This document shows, piece after piece, positions 35,357-48,613 of a DNA stretch of 64,000 nt. Source of the DNA: Temnothorax longispinosus (lineage: Eukaryota; Arthropoda; Insecta; Hymenoptera; Formicidae). The stretch's first letter is position 1; each line of letters starts with the position of its first letter. The DNA is taken from the NCBI RefSeq assembly GCF_030848805.1, contig NC_092361.1, positions 13,133,444 through 13,197,443 on the forward strand, given 5' to 3'. The position numbers and the translations under genes are program-made. The notes beneath the pieces are model-generated. The model saw only the letters and a list, made by a program, of their open reading frames with translations, was not told the origin of the DNA and did no database searches.

Positions 35357-36920
35357 TTTTATGCCTATATTTTATGTAGTATTATTTGCGAAGATATTTA
35401 TGAACTACTAATCAGACTTACGTCGTTTCTTTCGTTTTCGGGAGAAACCGATCGAGAAATGATACTTTTACTGAACGTTAAGATGACGAGACTTATTGAT
35501 GGCATTTCTCTTTGGCAACTTTCTACAAGGATGACTAATCTATACTGTCATTTAGGCTTAGCGAACCCACGCGGACACACACAAGCACAATAATCGCAAG
35601 TACTTACATCATATAAGCCCGATGCGCGGTTTTATGAGTGACAGTAAAATTGGTAGTATGTATTGTGTAAAATTGGAGCAATTTAGTCTAAGAACAATGA
35701 GAAAAATAAGAATAGAAACAGTAAAAATGAGACCAAGACTAATATTTATATTCAAAAAAGCTCTTCGGTAATTTGTCAAAAGAATTGTCTAGCAGGAAAA
35801 ATGAACATATCGTCGTCTCAGCAGAGTCAAATAATTCAGCAGAGCGAAACTTTCTTGATGTATATATGTGTATGTACTGTAGGAACTAGCAGGACTAGAC
35901 GATATCGTTGAGTCTTTGTTTGAACAAGTTCTATACTGCGGCACGATTGATTCCCTTCAATTTACGAATAAACGTAACATTTCTAACTGACTTATGTTAG
36001 TGTAGAGGTTTTCGGAAGTGGAACGACGGGCTCGTGTCGTAGACGAGGACAACGGCTCTTGTTGCTCGCGAGAGTGGAAGGAATCGTTAGCAGTTAGCTG
36101 GAAAGTACGGAAAGTTTGCCGTGGCTGACACGAGAGCCGAATCGGTGATATTCCATTTCCGCAGAAACGAGGGACGCACTGCCGCTGCCAAAACTTCTCC
36201 TTGACAAAGCGTTCGAACGGATCTGACGCGGTATAGTTGGAGCGATAAAACCGAGACGGGCGACGTCGACGTCGACGGGACGACGTCGATTAATCTCGTC
36301 TGCAGCGATGCCGTCGCCGATCTCTCTCTCTCTCTCACTCTCTCGCTCCTTCGTCGCGCTGGAGTCGAGGGACGAGATAAGTTCCCGAAGCTCAGCAGTC
36401 AGGAAACGACGGTCCTTACAGTCATTACCACGCGTCGAATGGAATCCGAGAAGAAACGCCTCCCACGTTTAATCGAGCCACTCAGTATAAAGATCGCAAG
36501 CGGAGCACGTAGCTAGACTACTGCCTGTTTCCTCTCGGATAGCGCAATCGATATAGCTAAACCGGAGAAAGCTCCTGTTGACAGATTGAACAATCGCATC
36601 GGCTATTTCAAGCAGGATATGAGACAAGTTTTATGGATACAGTTCGCGACGTATTAATGATGAATGATGGAAATTGACTATGATAGCTTGCAAATGGTTA
36701 CAAGCAAGATTTTCATTAACATGTTGACTGTCATGTTTATCCAAATTTGATTTTTCAGTGGCGCTCCGGTGGTCACCAGTGACTGGCGTTATCGAAATTC
36801 TTTAAAACACTTGTAAAAAGAAGTAAATGTTATTTAATATAAAATTTTTAATGATTCGACATAAATAGCTAGAAACAACGTAAAGTAAAAAGTGCACAAT
36901 TTGCTATCTATAAGAAATAA
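35357..36920. other. No gene recognised; GC-rich block at 36.0-36.5 kb
   Basis: AT-rich to ~36.0 kb. The 36.0-36.5 kb block is CpG-rich, with GACGTCGACGTCGACG-type repeats near 36262 and a TC microsatellite at 36321-36344. This composition is common near insect promoters, but I see no decisive initiator or TATA box. AT-rich DNA follows. Confidence 0.4.
36321..36344. repeat. (TC)n microsatellite
   Basis: TC dinucleotides with one ACTC interruption, within the CpG-rich 36.0-36.5 kb block. Confidence 0.9.
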
Positions 36921-37134
36921 TACACTGTAAAAAATTTAATGTCCCAGAAAGTCCACTCTAAATTTTGTGTTAAAATAACTCATTCATTGTGTTATTTTTT
37001 ACATTTAGAAATGTTATATCGACTAAAAAATGTCGATATAACATTTCTAAATGTAAAAAATAACACGATGAATGAGTTATTTTAACACAAAATTTAGAGT
37101 GGACTTTCTGGGACATTAAATTTTTTACTGTGTA
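36921..37134. mobile_element. Nearly perfect foldback MITE with TA target site
   Basis: The two 103-bp arms (36921-37023 and 37032-37134) are inverted copies with only about two differences, around an 8-base loop TAAAAAAT. The element proper runs CACTGTAAAAAA... (36923) to ...TTTTACTGTG (37132) with TA on each side. The whole sequence is palindromic, so there is no room for a transposase. The near identity of the arms argues for a recent insertion or arm homogenisation. TA duplications suggest mobilisation by a Tc1/mariner-type transposase, which is an inference. Confidence 0.85.
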
Positions 37135-40100
37135 TGATTAAATAAGATATTCTTATTTACACAGTATTTTTATAATTATAGGCTTCTGATAAGAAAAATT
37201 CTATTATGGCTTACAAAATTCACTAGCCAGATAACGTGTTAAACTTTGCATTTAATATCATGATTTTCGGAATATGTAACAAAGACACTAAAAATTACAC
37301 AATCGGGTAGTTCTTTACGATACGATGTGTCGCACTCACCGACACCATTGAAATGGCAGAAGAGAAGGATGTCATTGATATCAATTCTCGCGAGCAATAT
37401 CGAAAACTCATAAATTTGGGCGTGCTACGTAGAAGAGTTTCTTGCTGCAAACACGGCGAATGCTAACCGTCCGCCGTCGCTTCCATACGCGGAAATATAT
37501 ACTTCGGGATGATCATTTATACGCGAGTCCTTACCGGTGGCGATCGATGCGCCGTGCCAGACGCGCGTATATTTCTGTGTTGCGTCGAGTGCCAGGGCGT
37601 GAAAGCGCGGGCGATGAAGGCGTCGGTTTGCAAGCCCCTTAAAAGAATAATGCCGGCATATAGGTAGGACAACTCCTCCTATCTCCGTTCGCCTGTCTCT
37701 CCGGTTATACGGTAAAAGCTTTCGGCACACTCGTTCGGAATCGTCCTTCTTTGTACCCTCCATTGCCCGCGCCTTCTCAACAACCACCATCTTTTTCACC
37801 TCTTTCGGAAGATGTACACTCTCCCACCCGCCGGATGTGTATTCCTCCACGGCCATTTTAACGGAATTTCCATTGTCCTCGAGATTTCGAAGTAATAGCA
37901 CGGCGGAGTACCATTAGAGTAACCTTTAGTGCGGCGCGATTCCGTCGCAGACGAAAAAGCGATTGCTATTGTAATCGCGAACGACATGAGGCGAGGAATG
38001 TTCGCCGTTCGTCGCCTTTCTCCCTTTTAACTCGCTGGAAAACATTCGTTTTGATCACGTCTGTTTCGTACATCTGTCTTGACCGCAACTGTTTCCGTGC
38101 TGATTTAGATGATGGACTTTGTAACGTTGATTTTGCAAAGGTAATTCAGGATTTTGTCTAGCAAATGTGAAAAAAATGTAGATAGAAATTACCGTTTAAA
38201 AATAATGTAGATATATATTAAGACGTATCTATATCTGTACCTTATAGGTTATAGGTCGAGAATCGTATCTCTATTATTATAAATTTAGAGAAAATGGGGT
38301 GTAAAGTTTATTATTTTTTGAAAATTTCCAATATGACTTTTTCTAAACATTGTATCTTAGAAACTAATAATAATGGACAAAAGACCTTTTATCATTATAT
38401 AATTTAAGTTCCTGATATATTGGAAATAGTAAATTAACTTCCATTTTGACAAACGCACTGAAGATATGATTTTTTACTTCTATAAGGTTCAGATATATTA
38501 ACACAATTAAATATTTCTGATGTATAAATCTTTTGATGATTATTATATATATATATTGTTAACTTCAGCTACATAGCCAAGAAGTGCTTTTGATGATTAT
38601 TATTAACTAATTGTAAGTTAATGTTTGACCTCATGATATAATATAATAGCTCTCTAAACTTGATCGCGATCTCATTTGCGTTTGTGTTTGTCTTGTCGGT
38701 ACTCTTACGGCTTCTATAGCGCTTTGATTATGAGTTTCTTAACATTCAAACTTCCCGGCCTGGTTCTTATCGGAATGAGATAGGCGAGTTTACATTCGAG
38801 AGTATAATAAAGCCCGCAGCTCATCGATTCTCTCGCTCCATCTCACTCTTCTCTTTTCCTCGTCTCCGTCTTTTTTTTCATATTCGCGGACTTTTTCGCT
38901 CCCCGTCGAACGTTTTAGAAATTGCGGAGAGAAACTTCGACTCACTGATGTAACGATAGTCTGTCGGTAACACACTTTTCGCAGTTGTGCCACGCGAAAC
39001 ATAGTTTCCAGAGAGATATCAGCGAACTTTATCACTTCACCGTGTCGAGAATGGACGCTTTTCGCGGTGGCGCGCCGACGTTTCCGTTCGATAAGGCGTA
39101 CATCCTTCTCGAAACGGGCGAGCGCGCTCGATTGCGGCTACGTTTCTTTTCGAATTCACGAGAAGCCTGGGAAAATGCGTTTTACCCGGCCTGAGTGAAA
39201 TAAAGCTGGAAAAGCGAGAACGACGAAGGTGTGTTTAGTATTTATTTCCCTAAAGACCGCGCTTTCTTATTCTCCGCGCGTGTACTCGGAGTACTTCTCC
39301 TTTTTCACCACTTTTCGTATTGCGGAACCCTTTTTGCCGTACCGAAGACGGCGAATGCCGGACAGATGGATCGTGCGAAGGATTCTGAGACGCTGAGAAA
39401 CGGTGCCAGACGGAATTCGAATACGCGCCGCTGTGTATAACAGTAAGAACGAATCACTTGCGCGTACGGAGGCACGTACAGAATTGCGTACGGACGGATG
39501 TAGCGACACTTTCATGAAAAAGAGTTACACATTTGCCCCTTGCATATAAACTTTTTTTTAAAAAAAGGAAAATGTATTTTTCTCTCTGTTCTTCTTGTTT
39601 GCTTTTAGCAAACCTGTTTATCTTTCTTATTTACGAACTATCGCATTTGTATCAATTTTCATAATTTACGACAGATTATTTTTACCCAAGATGTATGCTA
39701 CCTACATTAATAAAATGAAATGTAATTTATGTTTGTGAATGAATACAATAGGCGCTTGAAATGTCGCGAAAGTAGCATTTAGTAAATCAGGGGGTATGCA
39801 AAGCACGGGGGACATTAAATATGGCTAAAAGCCCAGTATCCCAGTGTCCGCCGTATTTCCGGCGGGAAGCCTCGGGACTACGATCATCATTTACGTATTA
39901 TGCGGCGATTGTGTCTCGCCAGTTTGCGATTTCGAAATTTGCGCCTCGCAAATGAAAATATAATGCCCGGGGTCGTGCGTAGGCTGGCGCGAATTTTCGG
40001 TTAGGGGACTCTAAATCTCCCTTCTCAGCGGGAAGTCGAGACGCAATCTCTTCCCGGTGGCTAGTATCTCTCTTCCCCTAGACCCGAGCGTGTGTCTCGA

Positions 40101-40158
40101 GGACAAAAGATTTATTGGAAATTGCTGAGAAGAAATGGAATAGCCCCGTTTTCTCTCT

Positions 40159-40166
40159 ACACGCAC

Positions 40167-40224
<58 letters not shown>

Positions 40225-40229
40225 GCGCG
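40159..40229. repeat. Composite (CA)n(CG)n microsatellite
   Basis: CA dinucleotides (to ~40210) run directly into ten CG dinucleotides (to 40229). Alternating purine-pyrimidine tracts of this kind can adopt Z-DNA. Confidence 0.95.
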
Positions 40230-41525
40230 TCCCCGGCGACATCCTGGGCGTATCTATGACGATATGCGTGCCGGCGCGTTAGGGGTGGCGAACAAATTAC
40301 GCTCTATGATTTAAATAACGCAGGTTACGTTTTATTACCGGCGTGCATTAGGTTATTATCTTTCTAGTGCTAAGTACCGCTAGGAAAGAGAATGGTTCGC
40401 AGAAGTCGTTTGTTAAAAGGGAGGAAAAACGCCTTCATAAAGCGACGCGTTTAAAGTAGTCGTGAAACTAGTAGCTGTTCGCGGATGAAGAGGTCGACAT
40501 TTAATTTTTACGCCCACCGGTCGCGGTGGCGTTGGATCCTATCGGGGAAGGCCGGCGAGGCCGGAAAATTGGAGGAAAAAAAACCTCGTTTCATTATATA
40601 AAAGCAATCTTTTAATGCCCCTATTTCGAACGAACGATATCTGCACCTGCGTGCGAAGCTTTCGTTCTCTTTCTCTCGGTCGCCTACGATCGCGCGATAA
40701 TTATCGCGAGGCAATTAGAATGGGATTTTAATCCCTGACCGTGCGTATTTGTGCGAACAAGTATTTAAATGGCTCATTTTCTTTTTCCGAGCACGAGTAA
40801 AATTGTTCGAAGCCTCGGTCGCGTACGAATGCTCGCGAATGACCGAGCGAGAACAAGCATTCGCATAGAAATCACCACGCGAGAAATCTAGATCAGAAAA
40901 TTATAGCTGTTGCTCGCGGGCGTTCTTACGTGCAATGACTAAATGATTTCTTTGGGAACCGTGCAAAAAGAACGCGCTACCGATTCCGTAAGTTTCCATG
41001 CATGCGTTATCGATCGATGCTTTCCCTGCGCTTGGATATATATATATACATATAATACGCAAAGTACAATAATAAATTTTGTGAAAATTTCGTTCCTCCG
41101 TTTTCCCGTTGCACTTCCGCTCACTTGTGCGAGCACGTGATAAAAATGGCCGATAAAAAAAGATTCACTCGCTCGTTTTACGGCGACGTAAACTTTACAG
41201 CCATCGGTTCAAAGACGCGCGCGATGGCGCAGAATACTCTGTCTCGTTCTGATAATCGTAAAATCTCTTCCAGTAAATAAAACCTGTCGAAAACGCTTGA
41301 GGAAACATCCGTTTTTTTCAACGTAATTAGCTCCGCGAAAGTAAATCGCGCGTTAAAGCGCGCTCGCTTCGTGACAGGCTGCATCAAATGCAGCATTAAT
41401 TTTCTAATCCGCGCACGATCTATAATATTTCCAAGAAATTATAACTTTGTTTCATATATTAACAGAAAAATGTCGAACACCGTTTTAATGGCTGGCGAAA
41501 CATCATGTTGTTCTTAGCGATATGC

Positions 41526-42200
41526 CATTATTAATAATTAATAGGTTTCCAAAAAAGGATTCTTTAATGCGTTTACGGGCTCCTTTTGTTTTTTTGGAGC
41601 TGATCATAAGAATTTTTTATGAGATTCATGAGCCCGTTTACACGAGGTTTTGATGAAAGGCCATGAAGACATTTCTTAACCGGTTTGCGCTTCCATCGCA
41701 CGTACGCATAACGGCCATAGATGACAATAACTACCGGCGTGATCGCCGCGGCATATCAATTTTCCCCGGCGCAATCTTTTGCCCGGCAGATTGGTAATCA
41801 TATACCGCGCCGTTGCCTTCGGGATAACGGTTAAAAATTACGCGTCGCGTAGGTACGGGCTATTAATGACCATAATTTTAATATGCGCAGCTTCCTGTCT
41901 TACAATCTCCTTAACTCGCGCCGCTCGATACCCGCGTCGAGTACGTGACGATTAAGTTAATTGGAGTAAACGAATATCTGCGGTTACCTACCCGTTAAGC
42001 GCGCGTTTTTTCCTTTACATATCGCAGCGCGGAGGAATTAACATAATTATCCGGACCCACCCGCCGTTTCCTGCTGTTTTATCGCGCTTTTATTAGCGCT
42101 CTCGCCCGGTTATCATTTACTTCATTAGCGTGAAATTCGCGAAATGATACGCCGTTAAAACTTTAATTCCGACCCGCGCACGCGGTATTAATTACAACGA
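41526..42200. promoter_or_regulatory. Candidate enhancer: cluster of homeodomain TAAT cores
   Basis: At least nine TAAT/ATTA cores occur in about 670 bp of otherwise CpG-rich DNA. They include TTATTAATAATTAATAGG (~41528), TATTAATGACCATAATTTTA (~41861), GATTAAGTTAATTGG (~41951), GGAATTAACATAATTATCC (~42034), TCATTAGCG (~42123), CTTTAATTCC (~42161) and GTATTAATTAC (~42186). A TGCGGTTA word (Runt-type) sits near 41980. Short AT-rich cores spaced through GC-rich sequence are typical of insect developmental enhancers. The call rests on site density only. Confidence 0.3.
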
Positions 42201-45083
42201 AATCATCGGCATCGATCTTCATATCGCGACGAACCCATCGCGACAGGCAAATGATGCGAGACAAGCGCGATCGCCGATACGGCGAATTTGCAATTAAAAA
42301 TTTTCTCCGCTCCCTTACACGAACCCCCGCTTATCGTCTCGCGTCGATAAGCGCTGCTTATTTGCGTACGGTGGAAAATTACCGTGCGGCGAAACCGAAG
42401 TGGCGCGTTGACGCACAATTCGCCGTGCGTCGTTATTTACATACGAGTGTGTGCATGTGTGTACGTACGAGTGAAAAATAATTTTAACTCTATTAATAAC
42501 GATTAGAAAAGGTAGATGGAAGAGATTGAGGAAAAGTCATTTAACAGTGTTACACATTTTTTATCTTGTTTCGCGATATGAAAAATGCAGGCGGATAATT
42601 GTGGCAGAGCGGTCCCTGAAATCTCGCGGCGCGTGTCAGTTAAGAGCTAAAGTAATTGCACGCATGCATATGCGTGCTCGAAAGATGATAAAATCTGCGC
42701 GCGCTAAGACCACGCACACGGCGCGGGCGGTAGAGACGGGCAGTAGAAAACGTGCGTAAGAAAAGGGAGGGGGCTCGGTGCAGGAAATTGGTACAATTTG
42801 TTCGTGTCACGTAGGCAACGCGTGGAGCATACACACCACCAGGCGCCCCGACGAGTACCGGCGCCATCCCTTGAAGGACTTGAAAAAGCCGCCGTTGCAT
42901 TCCAACGCGATTTGACGCAAATTAGTCGTAATAGTCGTAGAGAGAACCGTCGTTCTTTCCGTGACTTTTTTCCCACTCGTACTATCCACATCGTCTATTT
43001 CGGCCGTGACGAGCGACGGCGGCGGACCCCCGGGGGCCAGCCGAATCCCGAGGCAGTCTTTATTGTGAGATTATGAAAGAATCTCGAGGACCCACGTGGT
43101 ACGGCTTAATAACCGGGTATAGAGTGTCTGGCTAGCTCGGCACGATGGGAAAGGAGCACGAAATGAGGCACGAAATTTAAGCCTAATCGTTGTATGGAAT
43201 TGTAGTCTTTCTCTTTTATCTTTAAAATATATGGTTCTACAAACCAGCCGAATGCTTTAATTTCTTTTTAATGACTTTTAATGACTTTTCGACCTTCACC
43301 TTTAGTTTCGCAGAGTTTGCGATTCTAACGTCTACTCCGACATCCATCTGATGCTGCATTTAGTTTAGCACAATGGCCTCGGCCTGTCATTCAAGGTGTC
43401 CATGCTACTGCGATTTGGCTGACCATTACCGAGACTATAGCGAGTTTGCCGCGCATCGCATACAATTGCGCAGACAATTCATGCGTAAGCGACCCTAATG
43501 TCTGACACGACTATCCGCACACATTGACTTTAGCTTATCATGATTGAACGGAATTGATGGCGACGCATACAGCAACGTCTATGCGTCTCTGTACATACGT
43601 TCATTTCCTATTGATCCCATCTATCGTCCTAGCGGTACGATTTCAAAATGGCTTGATAAGCCTTCTTGATCGTCAAAGCTCTTTAACACATATTTGTTAA
43701 TATGTTTCTATCTCGGTCGAAATATTCTTAATGAAGTAATTCGCTTTAGATTCGATCGTCCATTCTGAACGATTATATCGTTATGTAATTAAAAAAAATT
43801 GTGTGAGATCAGAATTTTCATGGAAACTCGCTATTTTGTCTCCGAATAATTTTTATTCAAAGCAGCACGTAAGATATCCCCTTTTATCTCTTCTACGGCT
43901 TGTGTTTCACGGATACATACGGCAGATAGGAATGTCGCGAGGATAATTAAAAATCCCGAGCTAACAAAGCCGGGGTACGTGCCGAGCATCCGTGTTAGAC
44001 GCAGGCCGCAGGACGCGCGCGATTCGGGCGCCGAATAATGTACCGTCCTGTACGGCCGAAAGGAACGACTACCATAAAATCCCCTTGCAATGTAAACGCG
44101 CGCTACGACGACGCCCCGGCGGCGCGGCATATCCGCGAGATTGGAGCCTCGACGACGCGGCGGTGTTCCCAGCCCAGGAAGTGAGACACGCCGAGAATAA
44201 TTCAGGAACCTCTCGCACGCGCGACGGGGAGTTCCTTATGCGCGTTCCACCGTCATACTGACCACAACTTGCGATGCAATATTCATGGAGTTGCGCGAGT
44301 TGCGTTTACGAATTTTTCATCTGTCCCGCGTGCCGCCATCGCGCTGCGTCGTCGCTGCGTGCTGCCCCTTATCGCCCCGACACAACTTCCTTCCTCCGAC
44401 GACTTCCGCGCGAGACTTATCGTTTCTGGGCGTTGTTTACGAGCGCCCCGAAACTCACGATCGACGGGATCGATCTGTTCCGGGCGAGTCCGAGGGGGAA
44501 GAAGCCCCGCGCGAGAAGAAGGAAGAAAGTTGGGGGCCCTCTTCGTGGATCGCGCTCTTATGAATCATACGCCACGGTGTCTGCGGCCGACAGAATAAAG
44601 AACCTCGGGAAGAAAGAATCCGTATACGACCGACCGTTCCAGGAAAGTTCCGTCCCCTTTTTCGTTTCTTCGTGAAGAGGTAGGGATCCCGTATATGTAT
44701 ACCTTCCTTGCCGGCGTCGTCTACTGTTCTTTTGTGAAACTTAAAACAATGGTACGCAACTTTTGTCACCGAGCGACAAGAAGTCGCGCGATACAGTAGA
44801 TCGAACTGGACAATGGGTATTTCGTGTCTAATCCATTTCTATCCATGGAAGTTTTTCGAAATTTCCCCAATTATATATTTTATTTTTTTCAAAATAAAGT
44901 ACAGCCATTTGTTCTAAAAACTTGAAAGTATGTTCATGAATTTTTAGATATTTTTTTGAACCACTTTAAATGGGTGAAAAAATCAGACGTGTTGAGATCC
45001 ATGTTTGTACGGATAAGGTGCCGTTTTTTCACATTGTATGTAAGGGTTAATCAGAATTTGTCGCAGTTCTCATTCGCGGGCGT

Positions 45084-45102
45084 ATGTGTGTGTGTGTGTG
45101 TG
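45084..45102. repeat. (TG)n microsatellite
   Basis: Short run of about nine TG dinucleotides in AT-rich DNA. Confidence 0.85.
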
Positions 45103-46475
45103 AGGGGTAAATATAGCAAAATTTAAAATTTTGAAATGTATATATTGCCGCGCAAATGGAATGGTCAAAATTTATTGATAGATTTATCACTCAATATCAT
45201 AAATGCAAAAATAACATGACTTTCTATTATTCTCTCGTTTCAAGCGTTTTGCATCATTTTAACCAGTCCGCCGTATCGATTAGACAGAATGTCGAGGAAC
45301 CAATCGCTATTAAGAATAAAAGTGCAGCCCAAATGGAATAAAGCAAATGACTGTAATGAGAGAGGAATTTTTTTACGATAAAGGGGGAAGGGTAATAAGC
45401 CGCACTGAGGGATGGAACTTTAATTTTATAGCCGCCATTATCCACGAGGAGACAGGAAGGGATGTACAGTATATTGTTCACAATATCGATCTCTCCCTTG
45501 CGCTATGTATTGGCGATTGGTATTAATGGCAGCTCGTCGCTCCGATGGATGAGGCAAAGTGCATACTTTATTTCGGGCACTTCCGTTCATGAAAATGAGC
45601 CATTATTTAATACGTTTCTCGATACTTTTCATCTGCATAAATTATCGGACACTTTATCGGGAGGATGTAACCACCACTCATCATTATACGATTTAAATAT
45701 GTGCGTGCGTACATTTTTAAAGCTGCAATTTATGTTTCTGTGTATAGAAGAATCCTATAGACGTGGATGTGTTCATCGAAAAGCCATTACTCGTACGTAA
45801 ATTCGTATTGTCTAATTGGGAAAGCGTTAACATTTCCATATCAGTTCAATCCGCCAATTATACGATACATTGTAAATCTGATATCTGATACTCGATATTT
45901 AATGGACACTTTGGACAATGTCCATCTTTAATGTCTGTAATGGATTTCGTTCAAGATTAATAGCCTTTCCATGAAGCAATACGTACATTATGTATTTTTC
46001 ATACCAGACGCTTTTAAATTTATTCACGCGTGAAGTGTAAAACGTAGCAAAATTTTCAGTTTATTTTAAAACCGTAAAATATTGCCGAAACGACACCAAT
46101 TAAATGAAGTACGACAAGCATGTGTCACTGCTTTTATTATTCGACGATATATCTGTACTTTTGTCTTATAATGTGACATCCGCAAAAAGTATACGACAGT
46201 CTTGATAAAAAAGCAAAAACCTTTCTCATAAAACAGGTAATTAATATGTTAGAGTTAGACGATCGCAAGCTGAGATCACGCGACCGTGTTGTCCCGCGGC
46301 GCATCATCGATTGTATAGTTTTATATACCGGTAGCGGCTGCTTCTATTTCTATACCCGTAGGTTGTGAATTAATTATTACGAACCTTTGTTCGATATTTC
46401 CTTGATCAACGTCTAGCATTCGAAGAAACATACTTCGCGAACATTTAGCGATTTTTTTTTACATTTATGTATGTC

Positions 46476-46988
46476 GATTTAACTAAAGTGCGACCGAAAC
46501 AGTCCTTTTTAATTTTGGCCGAAACCAAAAATGAATATTCGGTTATGTGTCCATTTTGGCCGAAATTGAAACCTAAACTTTCATGGGAGTCCTCGAAAGG
46601 CCATAGGTATGTATACGCGCGCATATATATATAGTATACATTTTTTTCTTAATAATAACTATAAATATCATAATTTAATTATTAAAATAATAATTACATC
46701 ACAATCCTACTATTACAATCCTATTATCACAACCTGTAATATGCTATATATTATCCGTAGTATCACCATCATATTTCAATAGCAAAATTTCTAAATGTAA
46801 AATAATAATATTTTTTTATAAATAAGTCTTTGGAAAATCTGTGGAAGATAATTCAATTTCGGCCGAAATTGACACATAACCGAATATTCGTTTTTGGTTT
46901 CGGCTATATATACGTCGCCAAAACTCCGATTTTTGACTGAAACTGGCCGAAACCGAAAGCGAATTTTCGGTCCGACTCTAGATTTAAC
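46476..46988. mobile_element. Non-autonomous hAT-type element with perfect 8-bp target duplication
   Basis: GATTTAAC occurs directly on both sides (46476-46483 and 46981-46988). The element between (46484-46980, 497 bp) begins TAAAGTGCGACCGAAA, and its inverted end reads TAGAGTCGGACCGAAA. Eight-bp target duplications with short TA-G-G ends are diagnostic of the hAT superfamily. A second, longer inverted pair lies inside (about 46511-46570 and 46852-46909), sharing GCCGAAACCAAAAA, GAATATTCGGTTATGTGTC and GGCCGAAATTGAA words. The middle is AT-rich without a transposase frame, so it needs an enzyme in trans. Confidence 0.8.
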
Positions 46989-48594
46989 GCTACGTGTATA
47001 GCACAATTAAAACTTCGAATAATCGATATCACGCACATGAGGGAGAAAGAGAGATTTTCTCCGCCGGCAAAAAGATTCTCTCTCGACGGCGAGTGCTGTG
47101 AGGTCGATCAATTAAGACTTTATGGGGCAATACTGAGGAGAAGGCGACGTAAACCGCGTGCGCGCCCTCGTTTCACCCGTCGAGCAGTCGTTAAGGACGA
47201 TTCTTTGTGGTCACGGAGTTGGCTTATCCGTTAGCGGCACGAGATCGTTTCGTTTGAAGGCATCAAAAAGGAACCGGACGCGTAAGCGAGCACGTGTACA
47301 CGGGGAACAAAGAGCCGACGCATCTCCGGCTTGTTTCCTGTTACATGTTTCAGCAATTATCGTCGATCTATAATTGCGATCATAAATATTTCCCGATGTT
47401 TTGTCTGTCGAAACCTTCAGAATTTTTTATATCATATATGTTAAGCGCTCACTTAAATCCCGTCGCGCGCTTTCTTCATGCCCGTATTCGCGTACCCGCA
47501 GCACCTCTCATTGTCATTCCGCATTTTACCCATCCCAGGGAAATAACTAATTCACTGCAATGGGGGGTTTTGCAGCTGCTGCGCGTCACTTTTACCTTGA
47601 AATCCGATCGGTGGCACGCTAGACAACGCCGGGATACACCATCTCCTCCGTTTCGCGAGGGTCGCTTAATGGCATCTGTTTAGCGGAGAGCGCGCCCACC
47701 CTCGCCGCGCGCGCGCGCGGTGCCGGAATCCGTCGTGCTCGAGACGTTTCGAAAACAAGTGGAAAACCGGGGAAAAGGGCGTTTTTCCGAACGTGGATGG
47801 CCGACCTTGAGCAAGGGGTTGAACACCGAGTGAATCGGGTACCGCATTCTTCGACGGGAAGCGTAGGGCCCCGGCTTTCAGAGGCGGCCTGTATAAGTGG
47901 GGCTTGCATAAGTAATGACGGCGTCGCGACAGAAGCGGGTAGCTCTAGCGTGGCTGGGATTCCGTACGACAGGGAGAGTTTCCGCGCTCTCCGGACGACG
48001 ACAGCTGCGACCGGGCTCACGGTGGCTCAGGCTAAGCCGATCGACGAAATCCGGAACGGCGTTCGCTCGTCGTTATACCGCCGTTCCCCGCGATACTGCC
48101 GCAGAATCCGCGCCTCCTCTCCTCGGTGCGTCAGTAGCTTTATCTCGTAGCGAGAGGTGACGACTGTTTTAACAAGGCTACAGCCACGAGGATAAGCCAG
48201 CGGCAATGGGAAAACTGCTAGTTTGCAATGAGCGGCAACGGCGTCTCTTACCTTTCTAGCGTTCAACGCTCCGGTGATAAATGACTTTGCGAAGTGAGCG
48301 AGTAACGTCCGTCATCCTTCGTCGTACGGAGCATCCCGTAATAACGAGGAACGCCCGTGACGCTCGAGAAAGCGCTGCGTGGAAGCAACGATCATCGAAG
48401 AAGTAATTAACGGGGAAGAAAACGTCGAGTGGGAAGTGTAATATTGCGCAGACGTCTCGAGTGTTCAAAGCCGTTAGTAATTTCTTTCCTCGCGCGCGCG
48501 GAATATATTTGACTCCTGAAGTGGCGCTCACTAAACACCGTGTCTCGTAGGTATTCATTTAATTAAACTCTCATTATATTCGATACGCTGCCCG

Positions 48595-48613
48595 GTCTCT
48601 CTCTCTCTCTCTC
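48595..48613. repeat. (TC)n microsatellite
   Basis: Nine TC dinucleotides in CpG-rich DNA. Confidence 0.9.

Larger units (their letters stand above)
37135..46475. other. No gene recognised; CpG-rich with candidate regulatory DNA
   Basis: Unique DNA. AT-rich at 37.1-37.3, 38.1-38.65 and 39.5-39.75 kb; otherwise largely CpG-rich from 37.3 to 44.8 kb, then AT-rich to 46.5 kb. A direct repeat of CTTTTGATGATTATTA lies at ~38529 and ~38587. Opposite-strand frames such as 37425-37901 and 44274-44675 lack recognisable domains. A TAAT-dense segment (41526-42200) is listed separately. Confidence 0.45.
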
